In this document: positions 11,589 to 25,200 of the stretch, piece by piece | Position numbering within the stretch: position 1 is the stretch's first letter | Layout of the letters: each line of letters starts with the position of its first letter | Assembly (NCBI RefSeq): GCF_001522545.3 | Contig: NC_031769.1 | Span: 4,768,896-4,832,895, forward strand | Length of the DNA: 64,000 nt | Reading direction: 5' to 3' | Origin: Parus major | Lineage: Eukaryota; Chordata; Aves; Passeriformes; Paridae | The notes under the pieces: generated by a model | What the model saw: the letters and a program-made list of their open reading frames with translations, nothing else | Told to the model about the DNA's origin: nothing | The model's database searches: none | Made by a program: the position numbers and the translations under genes

Positions 11589-13618
11589 GGACTTTTCTAA
11601 TGCAAATTTTATTTCTAAGTGGTTTTATGAATCAGGTACATGCTGCCTGGAGTTTGCTGGTGTAGAAACTGAAGGTGCTGCATCAGCTATTGCAGTGCTG
11701 AGCTTGGTCTTGAACAAAAAGGTTCATTTTCCATTTCTGCACCTTTCTGGAGCAGAGTGTGAAGGACCAGCTGGTTACACTTTATTTTAAGTGCAATCAC
11801 TAAAGGCAGGAGCAGTTGAAGAGGAGTGTTGGCTTGCTAGTGTCCCATGGCATTAACATGCTGTACAGCACGGCGTGAGAGCAAGCAAACACCCTTTTTG
11901 TTCCATCTTCCCATCTCTGTGCAGGTCTCTCAGGATGCAAACCCATGAGGAACGCTCACACTCATGCAAATGCACCTCCTCTTATGCAAATAAGCAATCA
12001 GCTTGATTTCCACTCCCAGAAAGTCAGCAATTAATATGTAAAATCAAGGCTGAAGCGAGCAGTTTTCCAGCTCCCCTGATTAAGTGAGCAGGGAGGTGTC
12101 CAGCTGTGCAATGCACGGCACCAGTGGGGAGCTCTGAGCAGGAAAAGGGTCTGACTCCCATCTGCAGCAAGAATGAGGAGCAGAACAGGAGTTTTAACAG
12201 TTTTTATCCTCCTCACATGCTGAGGCAGTGTGTGCTGCAGTCATGACCCATTTGCTGCTGATAAGGGTTCCACCACAAATGTGGTGGATCTTACCCCGGG
12301 TCATTGGGGTAGGAAATCTGAAGTGGTACCTGGATCAAACAACAACACATTTTATATCCAAGCCATGCCATGCCTCTGCAGAAACAGTGTATGTGGTTTT
12401 GGACAGTGGAAGCTGTTATTTTCTCACTGTGTTTTTTTTTTTTTTAAATTTAAGGCTTTTTTCAAGTAGAAGACTCCAGCATTACCTGCCTCTTCCAGCT
12501 GCTTGGTTGGGCTTCGTGCCCTCCAGTCACTCGCCCTGCCAGCACATCCAGAGATTGCCCCTAACACAAAAAAAGGAAGGAGAACAGTTTGTAGTGTAGA
12601 TTCTAAAGAGCAGGAGCCACCACAGCCAGCCAGGTCTGGAAGATGGAGTGGTTCAGGCTTGCACATGGTGACACTGTGGTCATTCTCCATCCTGGAGTGC
12701 ATTTTTCATCCTCCATGAGTGAAAAAGACCATAAACAGGTACCAAGATTCAAAGCTCTCGTATAAATTGACTCATTTCCCACACTCCAACCCCACCTTTA
12801 TGCACCAAACTACATCCCCTTTCTTTTGGGTTGCAAGGTTTGCTCCCTCAGAGAACTCCCAAATCTTTCTCATGGAGATAGTGTTCCCACAATAGAGGAA
12901 AACCTTTCCACATTAGGTTTTGCCCTAGCACAGAAACTGAAGAGAAAAAGAAATTGATATGCTCTAATCTACAGCACTTAGAGGTTGAGAGCTTCACTCT
13001 TTCCCAGCTCAAATAAATTGCAACTTACCCAGGCAACTGAGAAGAAACTGAAACACCTTTAATGAAATGGTCGCATTTTTTTTCCAAGAAAATGTCTTTT
13101 TATACTAAAATATCTGCTAAGAAGCTGTGTCTAAATCTGGGATCGATGCAGCTTATCTATACCCATAACTCATTAAACTGATTAAAAATATTCTCTATGT
13201 GGGAAAAACCCATCTGCTCAATGTAGAGCCCAAGGCTACACAAACACCTCCACACTCTGTGGTTCCCACGGAGCCACGAGGCAGAAAAATCCTGAGAAAT
13301 TTGGAGTTCTCTCAGATCAAGTCAAAAACAAGGCAGGGCAGAGCCAGGCTCGAGAGGCCAGCGTGGGTGCACATGTTCTATTATTATGCACACGTTGTGT
13401 TATCTCTCTTGCAAGAGATTTATTTGTCAGTCCAGCTTTCTGCTGCTCCATGTGACATGAACTGATCTTTGTCAATAGATAAACAAAACCACAGCTGTTT
13501 TTATATCCCCATTAACTGCAGTCCCTTATATTTTGTTCTAGTGGAACATCATGATTTATATCCATGTAGTGGTCGAAGGTGCAATCAGGGAGCATGGTAG
13601 ATGCATAAGTTCCTCAGT

Positions 13619-13680
13619 TAAATATAGATATAGACAGATATAGAGATAAATATAGATAATAGAAATATATAAATATAAAC
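13619..13680. repeat. (TATAGA)n-like A/T/G simple repeat
   Basis: Imperfect repeats of ATAGAT and ATATAA; simple sequence. Confidence 0.8.
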
Positions 13681-14519
13681 ATACCCCTGCTTTTTTGTTT
13701 CCAGAGAGGAAGGTAACAAGAAATGCCTGCAGCTGATGGAAATCCAGGGACTGGCTTCCATGGTCAGGGGAAATCCCCTTGGGACACACAGGCCATCAAT
13801 GGGTGGGAAATAAAGCTCACCTTGAACTGCAGCCAGAGAGCAGCTGCCAAGTAAAAAAAGTTAAAAGAGTTAAGGAATTGACCTGGAGAAGACAGCAAGG
13901 GTTACCTAGCCAGGTGTGCTAATGGGACCCACTCTCCACTGAATGCATGATCCAGGACCTTTCCCATATAATCCCCACAGTCCTCTTTAGCAAATAATTT
14001 TTATTTCAGTGGGAGCCATAAAAAGCCCAGTGTGATATTTCAGCACTGAGACCCTCTTTTAGTCTTTGAGCACATATTCCCCCTTGCATCACAGATCATT
14101 TTTAGCTCCCAGTTAGTTTTGATAGGAAGTCAGAAAGTGGCCTCCAACCCAAGCAGTCTCTTCCCTCACCTTCACTGTATTCCTCATCCCTGCTGGGCCT
14201 GGCCAACTCACTCATTTCCTACCACTAATTTGTTTTTCCAAAGACTTTATGTGTTCCCTACATACAGCCATGTTTAAGAACGCCGTTGTTTATTCTCCTT
14301 TTGGACATCAGGCATTTATCTTGAGCAGTTGTTTATCCATAATCTGTCCTCCACAGCCATGCACACGCCATCATCACTGTGGCTTTGATGCTGGGCTGTG
14401 CTGTAATGCCCAAAGGAGAAATAAATTACACTGGGGATGATGAATTACAGCTGTTTTCAGAATTCCTCCACTCCAGGCATTGTTTCAGTTCAGAGCTCTT
14501 GAGGGATGTCTGCATTTCC

Positions 14520-14572
14520 CCCTGGGACCCACAAGGATCATCGAGTACAACTCCAACACCACAAAACCAGCT
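14520..14572 (-). mobile_element. Possible small CR1 remnant
   Basis: The segment CACAAGGATCATCGAGTACA then ACTCC resembles an antisense CR1 phrase, but it is short and isolated. Confidence 0.35.
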
Positions 14573-15111
14573 CAAGCAGCCCTGTTTGTGTCCACACAGC
14601 AAAAACCCTTTATCTCTGAAACAGAAAGGTCTCAAGCATGTTGCTCATGGGCCCTTGTCCATTTTGGCTTTCCAAACCAAATGCAGACGTTGCTATGAGG
14701 AGCACAGGATGGTGCAAACCAGTGTTATGCCAGAGTGTGTTAACCATTTTCTGTCCAGGAAGAGCAGAACATCTGAGTTGGTGCTCTAGCACTGTTTAGA
14801 TAATTGGACCTCTGGCATTGTTTCAATAATTAGTGATCTAGCACTCTTTAATTAGTATGCAGCCTTTTGTCCTTGTTCACAGGATTAAATATTTAGATGA
14901 CAGAAGCATTTTCTAGGTGAACAGAATATTTTAGGAGTGATAGGAAGCAAAAGGAGGTTGTGGGGTATAGGAAGAATCTTGGGGAAAGAACTGTACAAGC
15001 AAATAAGAATATTTGGGTGGACTTGATGAGATCCAGTGCGAGTTATTGAGCACAGAAATGAGGATGAAGTCATCTTTCAGGGAAGCCTTAAAGCACAAAC
15101 TGAATACCAGA

Positions 15112-15240
15112 CATACATATATATACACACATATATACACACATATATATACACACACACACACCCCCATCTATCTATCTATATATATATATATATACAC
15201 ACCCATATATATATCTATATATCTATATATATATATACTC
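15112..15240. repeat. Compound microsatellite (AC, ATAC, CTAT, AT)
   Basis: Adjoining runs of ATACAC, ACAC, CTAT and ATAT units over about 130 bases. The open frames here rich in Tyr, Ile and His are artefacts of the repeat. Confidence 0.93.
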
Positions 15241-15794
15241 ACTTTAATGTTAAAAATGTTAATGCGATTTAAAGTTGGTCTCATGAAATACAGACACTTA
15301 ATCCATATTTACTGATGTTTCACAAGATGATGTTTGATGGGCAATGGACTGAATAAAATCCCAGTTTAGCACACCCTGGGACGTACACATTCATGAGAAA
15401 AGCTGCCTGATAAATTTATAGGGCAGCTGAGATGCTGGGAAGTTCTAATGCACACAAAAACTGCAAAGAAAGTGATTTTTTAAACAAGTTTGATGGACAG
15501 ACTGTCAAAGGTACATGGAACGGGAGAGTGTCCGACTCCAGACAGTTACAAGATCCAGGGCTTTTTAGTTCACAGGGGATAACAAGTAAAAGGGAAAGGG
15601 ATAAACAAAACACAGGGACACAGATCTGCAGACAAGGGATGAACAGGGTGGGGATGAAGAACAAAAGGGTCTAGACAAGCACTGATGGGCCATTAAGGAA
15701 TTAACTACATGCTGAGTTGTGGAGGGAGCTAATTGGGAAGGTGCAACTGATAAGAAAGGCAAAAGAAGGTGAACTTGAGGATTTGGGGTACTTA

Positions 15795-15875
15795 AGGGGG
15801 CTATGCAGGATAAATGGTTGGACTTGATCATCTTGGAGATCTTTTCCAACCTCAATGATTCCATGATTCTGTGAC
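15795..15875 (+). mobile_element. CR1 LINE 3' end fragment
   Basis: GGTTGGACTTGATCATCTTG, TTTTCCAACCTCAATGATTC and CATGATTCTGTGA, the CR1 terminus. Confidence 0.85.
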
Positions 15876-16317
15876 TTGGAGGCAAGAAGGAGATCTCACA
15901 GCAGGTATGAGGGCACAGCAGGCTGGGTTCCAGCAGCTGGGCAGGAGAAACCCCAGGTTCTGGGGGTGCTGGAGATGTCAGGCCTTATATAATGTTCTTA
16001 ACACAGACTACTGCACATGACAGAGCTACTGGTTTTATTTAAAGCCTTTCTGCACCATCTGGGAAGGTGATGGATTCAGGGCTGCTTTGGCACATGTTCT
16101 ACTCAGAGGGTAAACCAGTGCATAAGCTCAGAGAGTGGGGAGATGAGTAACAACAACTAACACCCCACTTTTTTATCATCAGCATCTGACAACAGCATGA
16201 AAATCAGTTTACTTTTGCTAATTGTTTGAGATGAATTCTGGCGTTGGAGCTCTGTTTTAAGTATCACATGGACTTGGGTCACTGTCAAAGTAATTTGAAT
16301 GTTTTTCTTCCAAGAAA

Positions 16318-16492
16318 AGAGCAGCTTAGAGCAGCTTCCAGCCCCTAAAGGACCTACAAGTGAGCTGGAGAGGGGCTTCTGACAAGGGCATGGAGTGCTG
16401 GGACAAGGGGAAATGGCTTCAAACTGACAGAAGGGAGGTTTGGATTAGATATTTAAGAAAAAATTCTTCCCCATGAGGGTGGTGAGGAACTG
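16318..16492 (+). mobile_element. CR1 LINE fragment truncated at both ends
   Basis: Contains AGCTGGAGAGGGGCTTCTGA, GGACAAGGGGAAATGGCTTC and GGGTGGTGAGGAACTGG, then stops abruptly before the usual 3' end. It is the same CR1 section as the copy at 2330-2738. Confidence 0.82.
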
Positions 16493-17250
16493 GCAACTGA
16501 ATTCCTACAGACTGACTCTCATAAAAAAAATTAGTTTACATATTAAATAGAAAACCTATATATTAAATCTTTATATTAGGTCAACACATTATTGACAAAC
16601 TAGATGGAATAGATGAATCAAATATTCTCATCATTAAATCCCCCATAAAATCTTTTCAGCTTGTCTGAGTGCAGAAGATACAAAAAGAAAACCATCTCCC
16701 CTGGTACAGGCAATGATACAATTTTCAGGAATAACATTTTACAGCTGGGTGCTGTATGAAGAATTAGGATGGTTAGATTGTTAATTATCCAAAACACTGC
16801 TCATCAAATCAAGGTCAAAGGGCTCCTTTAAGTAGCAAAACTTGCTACCTGCTTTAATATGTTCAATGATTGATGATTAATTTTAAGCATTCATAAAGCT
16901 TCATTAAAATCATTAACTGTTCATTTGCAGCTTGTAATGAAATGTTTTGTTGGGTCAGACCAAAGTGCTCAGTTAGCTGTAATTTCACACTGTTATTTCT
17001 CAATATCAAGTTGATTACATTGAAAAATCTAAAGAGAGGAGCAAAACATCAATAATTCAAGTTATTTAAGCACCACACACAACTGAATGGAAAGTCCTGA
17101 GAAATATTGTCTTATTTATTTACTTCTTATAGCAGTGTAGCTTGATCTTGCCCCAAATTCTGCAGAACCTTCAGTCTAAAACTTAATCTCCCATTTCAGT
17201 ATTTAAGTAACCAGTGCACTAGAAAACAGTTTACTGAAATCCACAGTTTT

Positions 17251-17270
17251 CATAACTCTTAAGAGTTATG
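17251..17270. other. Perfect 20-bp palindrome
   Basis: CATAACTCTTAAGAGTTATG equals its own reverse complement over all 20 bases, centred on CTTAAG. It lies in AT-rich non-coding DNA; function unknown. Confidence 0.6.
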
Positions 17271-20200
17271 GGTGTGATTTTTCTACAAGCAAATAAATTG
17301 TATGCTTTAAAAAAATTAGTCTGTGGAACATTATAAACACTCCTAACTCCACTGAAATGAAAGGAAAAGTTTAGTATTTATGACATCATAATCTCACCCA
17401 CTGTGCTTACTGGAAAAGTTCACTTTGACTTTAAGTAAGGAGGAAAAAAGTACAAGATAAACAGCTTACATTCTGTCTCTGAGTCCTTACTCGACATGGA
17501 AAAAGTAGTAAAAACATTCATATATAGTATTTCAATATGTTTATTAATTTAATTTCAGTGCTTTTCGTTTAAAGTGAAAAAGAAAATGCTATTCACTGTG
17601 AAGAAAAAGGGTGGAAAAGCAAATCAGGAACTGATGTTCAGTTTGTAACAGGAAGGATTGTACATAAAAAGACCTAAAGATTATTTTAACTAATTATTTT
17701 TCAATTTCTACAAGTAGACTGAGAGCTTTTTCTACGTATTTTCTGTCTGTAGTAGCCATTACACAGTATTTCTGTAGTGTCTTTAATGATTTGAGCCCTC
17801 TTGCAAACAGGGACAAAACTCCTTTAATCACTTTTCTGCTGCTCTTATACCCTGTTGCCCGTCTTCCTTCTATCTATCTCAATTGCAACAACATTAAACT
17901 CTCACTGGCATTGCCCAGTTTCTCAAATAGTGATTAATAGAAGGCAAAATGCAGTATTTGTCTATAAATCCTGACTGCCCCATGTGTAAACAGGGTGGTT
18001 ACGCATTTAGTTTTCTAATTATCTCATAAATCACACCTTGCCTCAGACTGGAAATTCATCACCTTAAACTGCTCCAACATGCACACCTGCTCTAAAGCTG
18101 ATGCCATCCTACTCTTACAGCATGGAGGTTTTTAGAAGTGCTGCAATTTCATTTGTTTTTGTTTTTTTTTAAGTGAAAAGATGCTAGAAAAAAAGAATGT
18201 CTAGAAATTAATATTCTGTATCTAAGTGGGTTGTCAGTATGTACATTTGTGCTTTTCCTGCTTGTGTATTCATGTACTCAAGACTGACAAATTTTTATCT
18301 CAGTTGTATGCTCAAGGAATAGCATCAAGGCACTTTTATCTTCCCTCTTTTCTTCTTCCTAGCATCACTCATGCCGGTGTAAAAAAGAAAGGCACACACC
18401 CTGCCACACCTCTTCTTCTCAACATCAGAATTAACCAGAACAACTTGTGGCCTCAAAGCAATGGGCAGATGCAGGAATATACACACAAAAACATATCTGA
18501 AAGAACAGGATTTCAGCCAGTGTCAGGAAGCCAAACATAAAGAACAGAAAAAGGCTGAGTGCTTCCATGAGTGGATGTGGCTCAGTTTTCTCTGGTTGGT
18601 GTAGATAGTTGTAGTGCCACATGTTCCAGCCAAACCACCAAGAGCCCCTGAGAGGACAGCAGCTGAAGAACATGGGTACCTGGATGCACAGCAAAGTTAT
18701 TTTTGCCTGGGGATCAGGATTTCCCTTGCTGGGAAGTTGCAGGTGTGGTCTCATCCAGCAGGAAAACCAACACCAGCGCATTAAACAGGGATGGCAGAGC
18801 CAGGGATGGCATGCCCGGCCTGAAATGAGTATGAGAAGGGCTGGAAGGAAGGAAAGGGCTCTTGGACTTAGTGGGTACCTCCAAACCAGAAGGAGATCCT
18901 TGGCCAGGCTAGGACCAGTTGAATCCCTGCTGGCAAACCCCACTTGGCAAGGGCTGTGTGTGCACCAGCAAGTGCTGCAGCCCTGCCCTGCCAGCCCTGG
19001 GCACTCAGCTGTCTGTGCTCAGGGCCAGCTCTGATACTGGGGAGCTGAGAGCTCTGGAAACTGCTCCATTGAAGGAAATGCTAAATGAGATGGAAAAGCA
19101 GCTGAGAAGCCTCATCTGGGACTGCACCCCAGGAGAGCTGCTCTGGTCCTTGCATTTGGTCCTGCTTGAGCAGTGCTGTTTAGGATGCAATTCCCCATCC
19201 CTCCTTCCCCCACTCCCCATTTCAGGGCCAGCACTTTAAATCAGCACTTTCACTGGTGTGTTTGGAGCTCTTGGAAAATGAGTTCCTTGCTGTTAAACTT
19301 GATGGTAAGTGCTTGCTGGAAAAGAATATGGGAACCTTGCAGTATCTTATCTGTTGATATCACAGTGCCTGTTCCTGTGTGGGGTTGATTTTCTCTATGT
19401 AGGCCCTTGGGATATTCCCAAACATGACGAACTTGGAGCTTTCAGATCACTGGGATGAATGTTCCAGCCAGGCAAAGAGGCAAACATGACTGTTAACTAG
19501 AGTAGCAAAGATAATATGAAAGGCATCCTGATACATCCTTTCTTCATGCTTGCCATGGAGAAATGAAAGCCCAGGACTTTGTACAAAGAAGGATATTTGT
19601 GCTGATGAACTGATAAGTGCTCAGGAGAGCTGGTGCACCAATCGACTTCATGCTCAGAACTTTCAAGATCACCAATCCCAAACCAAAGGTTTAATCCAGA
19701 GGTTTATTTGGCTCCAAGGGAACTTTTCCACACATATCTTCAGACTCAGATTTCTTTCTACACTGAGAACTCAACTGCACCAGAACCCAAGGCTTGGCAT
19801 TTATTTCTGCTGCCTATGTTGTGAAACTGTTTGCACAGATCCTGGTGTGTTTTTGCTCCATGTCAGCCACCACAGTCCCAGACAATACTTGGTCACATTT
19901 TAGAGCATAATACAGGAATGATTCCAGTGGGCAACTGGGTTGCACAAACTCTTGTTTAGAGATAAAAGAGTTTACTCATGGATGTGAGATGTGTCTTGCC
20001 AGCTGGACTCAGGAATAAATAATGTGTGCCACCCATTTGGTTACTAATAGACTCAGAATGATTTTTTTCATCAGCTGAAACCCTGTTCAGATGCCTCTTT
20101 TGTAAACCTGATGCTGATGAAAAGTGTTGCAATTAATCTTTTCACCCTCAAGTGTGTGATGAGCAACATTAAATTTTAAAAAAGTCTGGATGCTGCAGAG

Positions 20201-21391
20201 CAGCTGAGCAACACATTTCTCTACTCATGGTCATGGTTCTGACCCATGGTAAACAACATGATTCAACCTGACTGAGTCCAGAAGACAGTAAACCAACATC
20301 CTAATGAGGATTTTCAATGGCAAACTTTAATAACAGTGTTTGAATTACTGTGTTCAAGTCCCTCAAACCCACAGTGGTTTCCCGGCCTCCTCCACTCTTT
20401 AATAGTAACAAATAGCTATTAGCAACTCTGCCCTTGAAATATTTTTAGATGGGTTTTGGTATTTTAGTATATACATTTATACATTTTAGTGTAAGATGTT
20501 CACCTGCAGCAGTGGCAGGTCCTGACTGGAATCTCCTTCCTGCCCTGGGAAACCCAAGGAAAAGGACTGCAGGAGAACTGAACTGTGCAGCTCCAGGGTA
20601 GGATGCTGAACACTTATGGCTCTGGGCTAACAGAGCTGACAGCTTTGCACTCAACGTGTGCTAATGCAGAAAGGTGGGAATAGAAAGAGAAAATGGCTTT
20701 GACACCTGGAACCATAACTCAAAATACCTGTTTTGGTGCTAAAGGCCATGCCAAGGTCCTCAAGCACGAAGCACGGGGTACTGTCAGTACTGCCAGCTTC
20801 TGAAAGGTTCATGCTGTTCTTGAAGAGCTCACAGTGACTGAAGCAAAGAGAACACTGTGAGCTTTAAAGGAGTTGAGGGCACAGTGGCACATTGTTCTCT
20901 CCCTGGAGAATAACAGGATAACTCCTTGGGTGTGGTGAATCAAATTAGTCCTTTTCAAAGCGTCACAACTTGGTTCAAGCCCTGAAAAAGGACTGCAGAA
21001 ATGAGTTCTGTACTCAACAATTAAATGAAAATGCACAGGGAAACCTCAGGAACAGCCAACCTTCCTTATAGACCGCCCTACATGTACAAGTGTTGGATTT
21101 GATAGAGACAAAGCTTGGGAATGTTGTCTTATCCCAATCAATGGAAGGAGTGGTTAAGTTCACCAGAGCAGAGAAATCACTTCCAGAAGTTATAAAAAAT
21201 CTGTCAGAGAATTTGTGGTCCTGTGCCACATGAAGAACAAAGCCCCAGAGGATATGGGCAAATCTGAAGCACACTGTTCATAGCTCTCTGTCCTTTCCAG
21301 CCTTCCCAAATTATCCCAGAGCTTGATTAGATTGTCCATGGGAAAAAACAGAGGCTGACCAATTTTCTTAATATGAAGTTTCCATATTTAC

Positions 21392-21498
21392 CTATATAAA
21401 TATATAAAATATATATATATATAATATAAATATACATAAATATATATTTTATCTATATAAATATAAAATATATAATAATATAAAAATATACATAAATA
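21392..21498. repeat. AT-rich simple repeat (TATAAA)n
   Basis: About 105 bases almost wholly of A and T in TATAAATA-type units. Confidence 0.85.
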
Positions 21499-22185
21499 CC
21501 TATATTTCCATGAAATAGAAAAGTTTTTTTACACAAAAAAGAACTTTGAAAAGGTTGCAGTAAGCGTAGGTCTGAATATAAATTTATAAACAATAAGTGC
21601 ATGGTTTTCTTTCAGATAGATGTCTGACTTTTTGCAATATATTGATGAATGTACAGGTTTTCTCATACATATGCCATCCTTCATATGCCATTTATAACTT
21701 CACAGCTCTTACAGTTTTACAGATCATGTGCTTGCCAGTTCTGATGCACAGATTAATGGAAAATCAACCACTTAGAAAAGAGACAAATCAGGCACTAAGC
21801 ATATAAACCCTGCCAAGGAAGAAGTCAGCTTCGGAGGAAAATTAGTTTGTTTGCTTTTCCCAAGTACCACAACTCTTGCATTGAATCGTGACAGCTTAAG
21901 TACCTTGTTTCTGATTATACGCTTAGACAAGGAGTGCTTCTGCAATTAATGAAGTACTTCTGTCAGGCACTAAATAAATTTAAACTCTGTCAATGGCATG
22001 TGTTGTTGGAAAGCCGCCAATTCAAATCTCTCCCAGGGACACAGATGCCTGCATTTCTCCAAACTTCTCCCTTAAATCTCCAAGCTGATGCTCCCACTCT
22101 CACCCTGAAATCGCGGCGCACCCCTGCGCTCTGCTAAATGCACAAAACCCCCTTTGTTGAAAAAGAAATTTTACGGGTCGTACCA

Positions 22186-22210
22186 GGTGTTAACAGAGCT
22201 GTTTAACACC
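22186..22210. promoter_or_regulatory. Inverted repeat GGTGTTAA / TTAACACC
   Basis: Two 8-base arms (22186-22193 and 22203-22210) with a 9-base spacer. AGGTGT resembles a T-box half-site and GTTAA an HNF1-type half. It sits beside a small CpG-richer patch at 22,100-22,340. The regulatory role is only a guess. Confidence 0.25.
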
Positions 22211-25200
22211 ATCCACAAAGAGACACCTGCACGAGTGTGATGATGACAAATAAAACCAAGCGTTGGTAAAGAACAGCATTTCCTCTAGGAACTGCGCTCT
22301 GGAAGGAGCGATCCCTTGGAGCAGGCGGGGAGGATAATTCATTTATCAGAGGAGCATTGGGGCACTCTCCATCTCCAGGTGATGACCCCTGTGCCGAGGG
22401 CAATGTTCCAGGCACGGCTGAGCTGCTCTAACAGCTCCATGCTGCAAAAAGAAGTGACTTGTTATCCCTCTGTCCCTGGCAACACATTCCCCCCTTGCTC
22501 TGGAACCTTTCCTCTCTCGGGGTGAGTGGATTTGATTCACTAATCCAGGGAAAATGTTTTCCTGTTGTTGCTGGTTGTTTCCCTGCTGTTTTAGAAGGCT
22601 GAAACAGGTGCAGAATTAGAGGCAGGTGAGACCCTGTGGTGAGAATTTAGGCTGGAGGAGGAGCAGGACCTCCCCATTTCAGCACAGTAAATCCTTGAGG
22701 AGCTCTTTAGTTGGACATCAATGCTTACAGAAGTAAAGAAAAAATGTACATCTAAATAATGAACATTTCACTGTGCTTTTCATCCAGTGCTGCCAGTCCC
22801 ATGCAGGATAAAAATCTGTACCATCCACTCTCACACAAATCCCAGCCTGGAGGGAGCTGCCCTGAGCAAACACGAGGAAATCACTAAAGATGGGAACAGA
22901 TTCCAGCTATAAACAATCTGGGTTACAAACTGAGCCTTAGAGCACTCACACAAACTGCACAGAGGTGTTGTTCTGAAAATCCCAAATCCATAAACATTCC
23001 CCTGCCTGCCTTACCATCAGCAGAGTCATTTGAAGTCGTTATAGCCAGATTCCAAAATTTATTTTTTATCCAATATTCCAAATAATTTTTTTAAAAAAAA
23101 TTAAATTCTTTCCTGATTTTATCAAGGTTACTACTTCTTAACAATTTTAATATTTCCAGGGCTGAAAAGTTACCTAAAAATTATAAAGCATTAAAGCACA
23201 TTTTATCACTACCTTACAATAACACAGATGATAACAGAACTGGAAACAAATTTAAATATTGACTTAAATCAGGCAGACATAATTTTGTTTTCTGTCTGTA
23301 ACTAATCAGACAGAGCAATACTTCTTTTCTCTTGGGGAAAAGAGTAAGGTTTTTAAAATAAATAATAATGGCAGAGCCACAGAACCAAGAAGAATTCAGA
23401 TGCTGCTGACATCTCCAGCTTCTAGAAGTAGAAAGTTCTTCCAAAACTGTCAAACCTATTAATTCTCCATGTCACACTACAGAGACTCCTGTGAAATCCT
23501 GGATTTTACCCAGAAGAGGAATTTTGTAGGTAAAATTAGGAAAGCAGAGTTTTCATATTTTCATAAGTTGTTTTTTTTAAAAAACTTGGAGTGGAAATCT
23601 GACAGAAATCAAAGTCTTCAAGCCTATTTCATGTCATATGCTTATGATTTCTATACAACATTCTGGTAAAGGTTTTTTGTCTGTTCATATTTCTGTTTCT
23701 TGAACATGAGGTCTCTCCTCAACTAGAACAAAAAAAAAAATTGTAAAAATAAATGAAGATGAGCAACTAAAAAGCCCTACACATGAATTGGCATGAAACA
23801 ATATTCCAATTTTTTTACTTTAAATACTATCAGAGTAGATAATAAAAGAAATAATATTACCATCCCAAAAAGCATGTAGGACATTTCCCCTTTCTAGGAA
23901 GAGTTCCAAACCCATCATCAGGTGTCACACTGGAATTGATGCAAGGATCAGTGTCACCACTTTGGTGACAATGACCCACAAAACCCAAACATTTCTTCTA
24001 TTTTTAGATATATGTATTAAGTGAATATTTTTTCTGTCCTACAGAAACCAGTATTTAGGGATACAGATCTCTCATTTTCATAATTTAATTTCTTTACTCC
24101 TCTTCTATGACTTTCTCTGGAAAAAAATGTAGTGATGCCGACCTTTATCATGGAGCAATTTCCTGCTTGGTGCTTTTATGTAAAAACAGACTGCTGGTGT
24201 GTCGACTGGAGAAACAGTTGTTGCATCTTGACAATCAATCACCCAAATTAAAATAAGCCAACTTCATTATTGTCTGAGAAAATAAGAAGTAATTAAAAAT
24301 GAAGTATTTAGATAACAATTGTAATAAGTATCAAGAGCCTCTTATTTTCTCTCTACCGAGTTCTATCATAAAAGACAGAAACAGAGCAGATCAATTCTTT
24401 TTCCAAAACAATTTCAATCTAGTTTTATAATTAAATCAAAGATAGATTTCCCCATTAGCACAACTATTGCAGTTTCTGAGTAATTATGAATAATCAGCCA
24501 AGGGTATTCTTTACTGATTTTCCTTGTGCATCATTAATTATCTGAAGTGACAGGCCTAACATAATTTCTATCATGAATAAACAAGTAGAGGAAACGCAGG
24601 AAGTGGAGTACAAATAACAAGGAGATGGCCTCTCTTTGAAAATCAGAGCAATCCTGCAAGATGTTAATGGCTGTTCTATTTAAATGAAGCTGCAAGACAT
24701 TAAAGCTTGTGATATGTTGCATATCATTAATTCTCAGTAAAAGTGTAGATAGAATTCATACTTAATTCAATGCAATTTTCTGCCAGTTAATGACCCTGAG
24801 AATCAAACATTCACAAATGCAAATTGGAGTTTTTCCATACCAATACTTTATGGGCTTTAAGAACTGGCTTTTACTGTGAGTAGAAGATGATACCTGAGCA
24901 ATTTTCCCTTTTCTTGAGTGTGACCTGATTTTTGTATTTGTAATATGATGCTCTCTTCTGATGATTTACTGTATTACATGTGAATTTTAAAATATTTTTC
25001 AATTTGATACATTTTATTTAATGGATAGATAAGCACAAAAATTGCTAATGTGGTTTGATTTCCTTTTTGAGTTTGTGATTATTTTTGGTTGTTATTCCAT
25101 TTCAATGCCAGAAATATGATTTAAGAATTCCCCCATGATAATTCCATGGTTTTGAAAAAATTAAGCAATATTTCCTTTTCTATATTTTTGAGGCTGTGAC

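Larger units (their letters stand above)
10352..16317. other. Intergenic DNA; elastase 5' exons not found
   Basis: Upstream of the elastase blocks on the minus strand. I looked for exons encoding the activation peptide, VVGG start and TAAHC histidine motif and did not find them. It holds CR1 copies and microsatellites only. Confidence 0.55.

Noticed and set aside
12424..12702. GCGGS peptide on the minus strand as a possible elastase CGGSL exon
   Set aside because: Only five residues fit; no TAAHC histidine motif follows and the surrounding residues do not align.
14379..14789. 136-codon plus-strand frame
   Set aside because: Overlaps a probable CR1 remnant and shows no recognisable domain.
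15013..15315. Tyr/Ile/His-rich open frames
   Set aside because: Translation of the compound AC/AT/CTAT microsatellite.
18431..18943. 170-codon minus-strand frame with a hydrophobic stretch
   Set aside because: No family resemblance, no convincing splice context, and an overlapping 137-codon frame on the other strand. Probably chance; I could not exclude a membrane-protein exon without a search.
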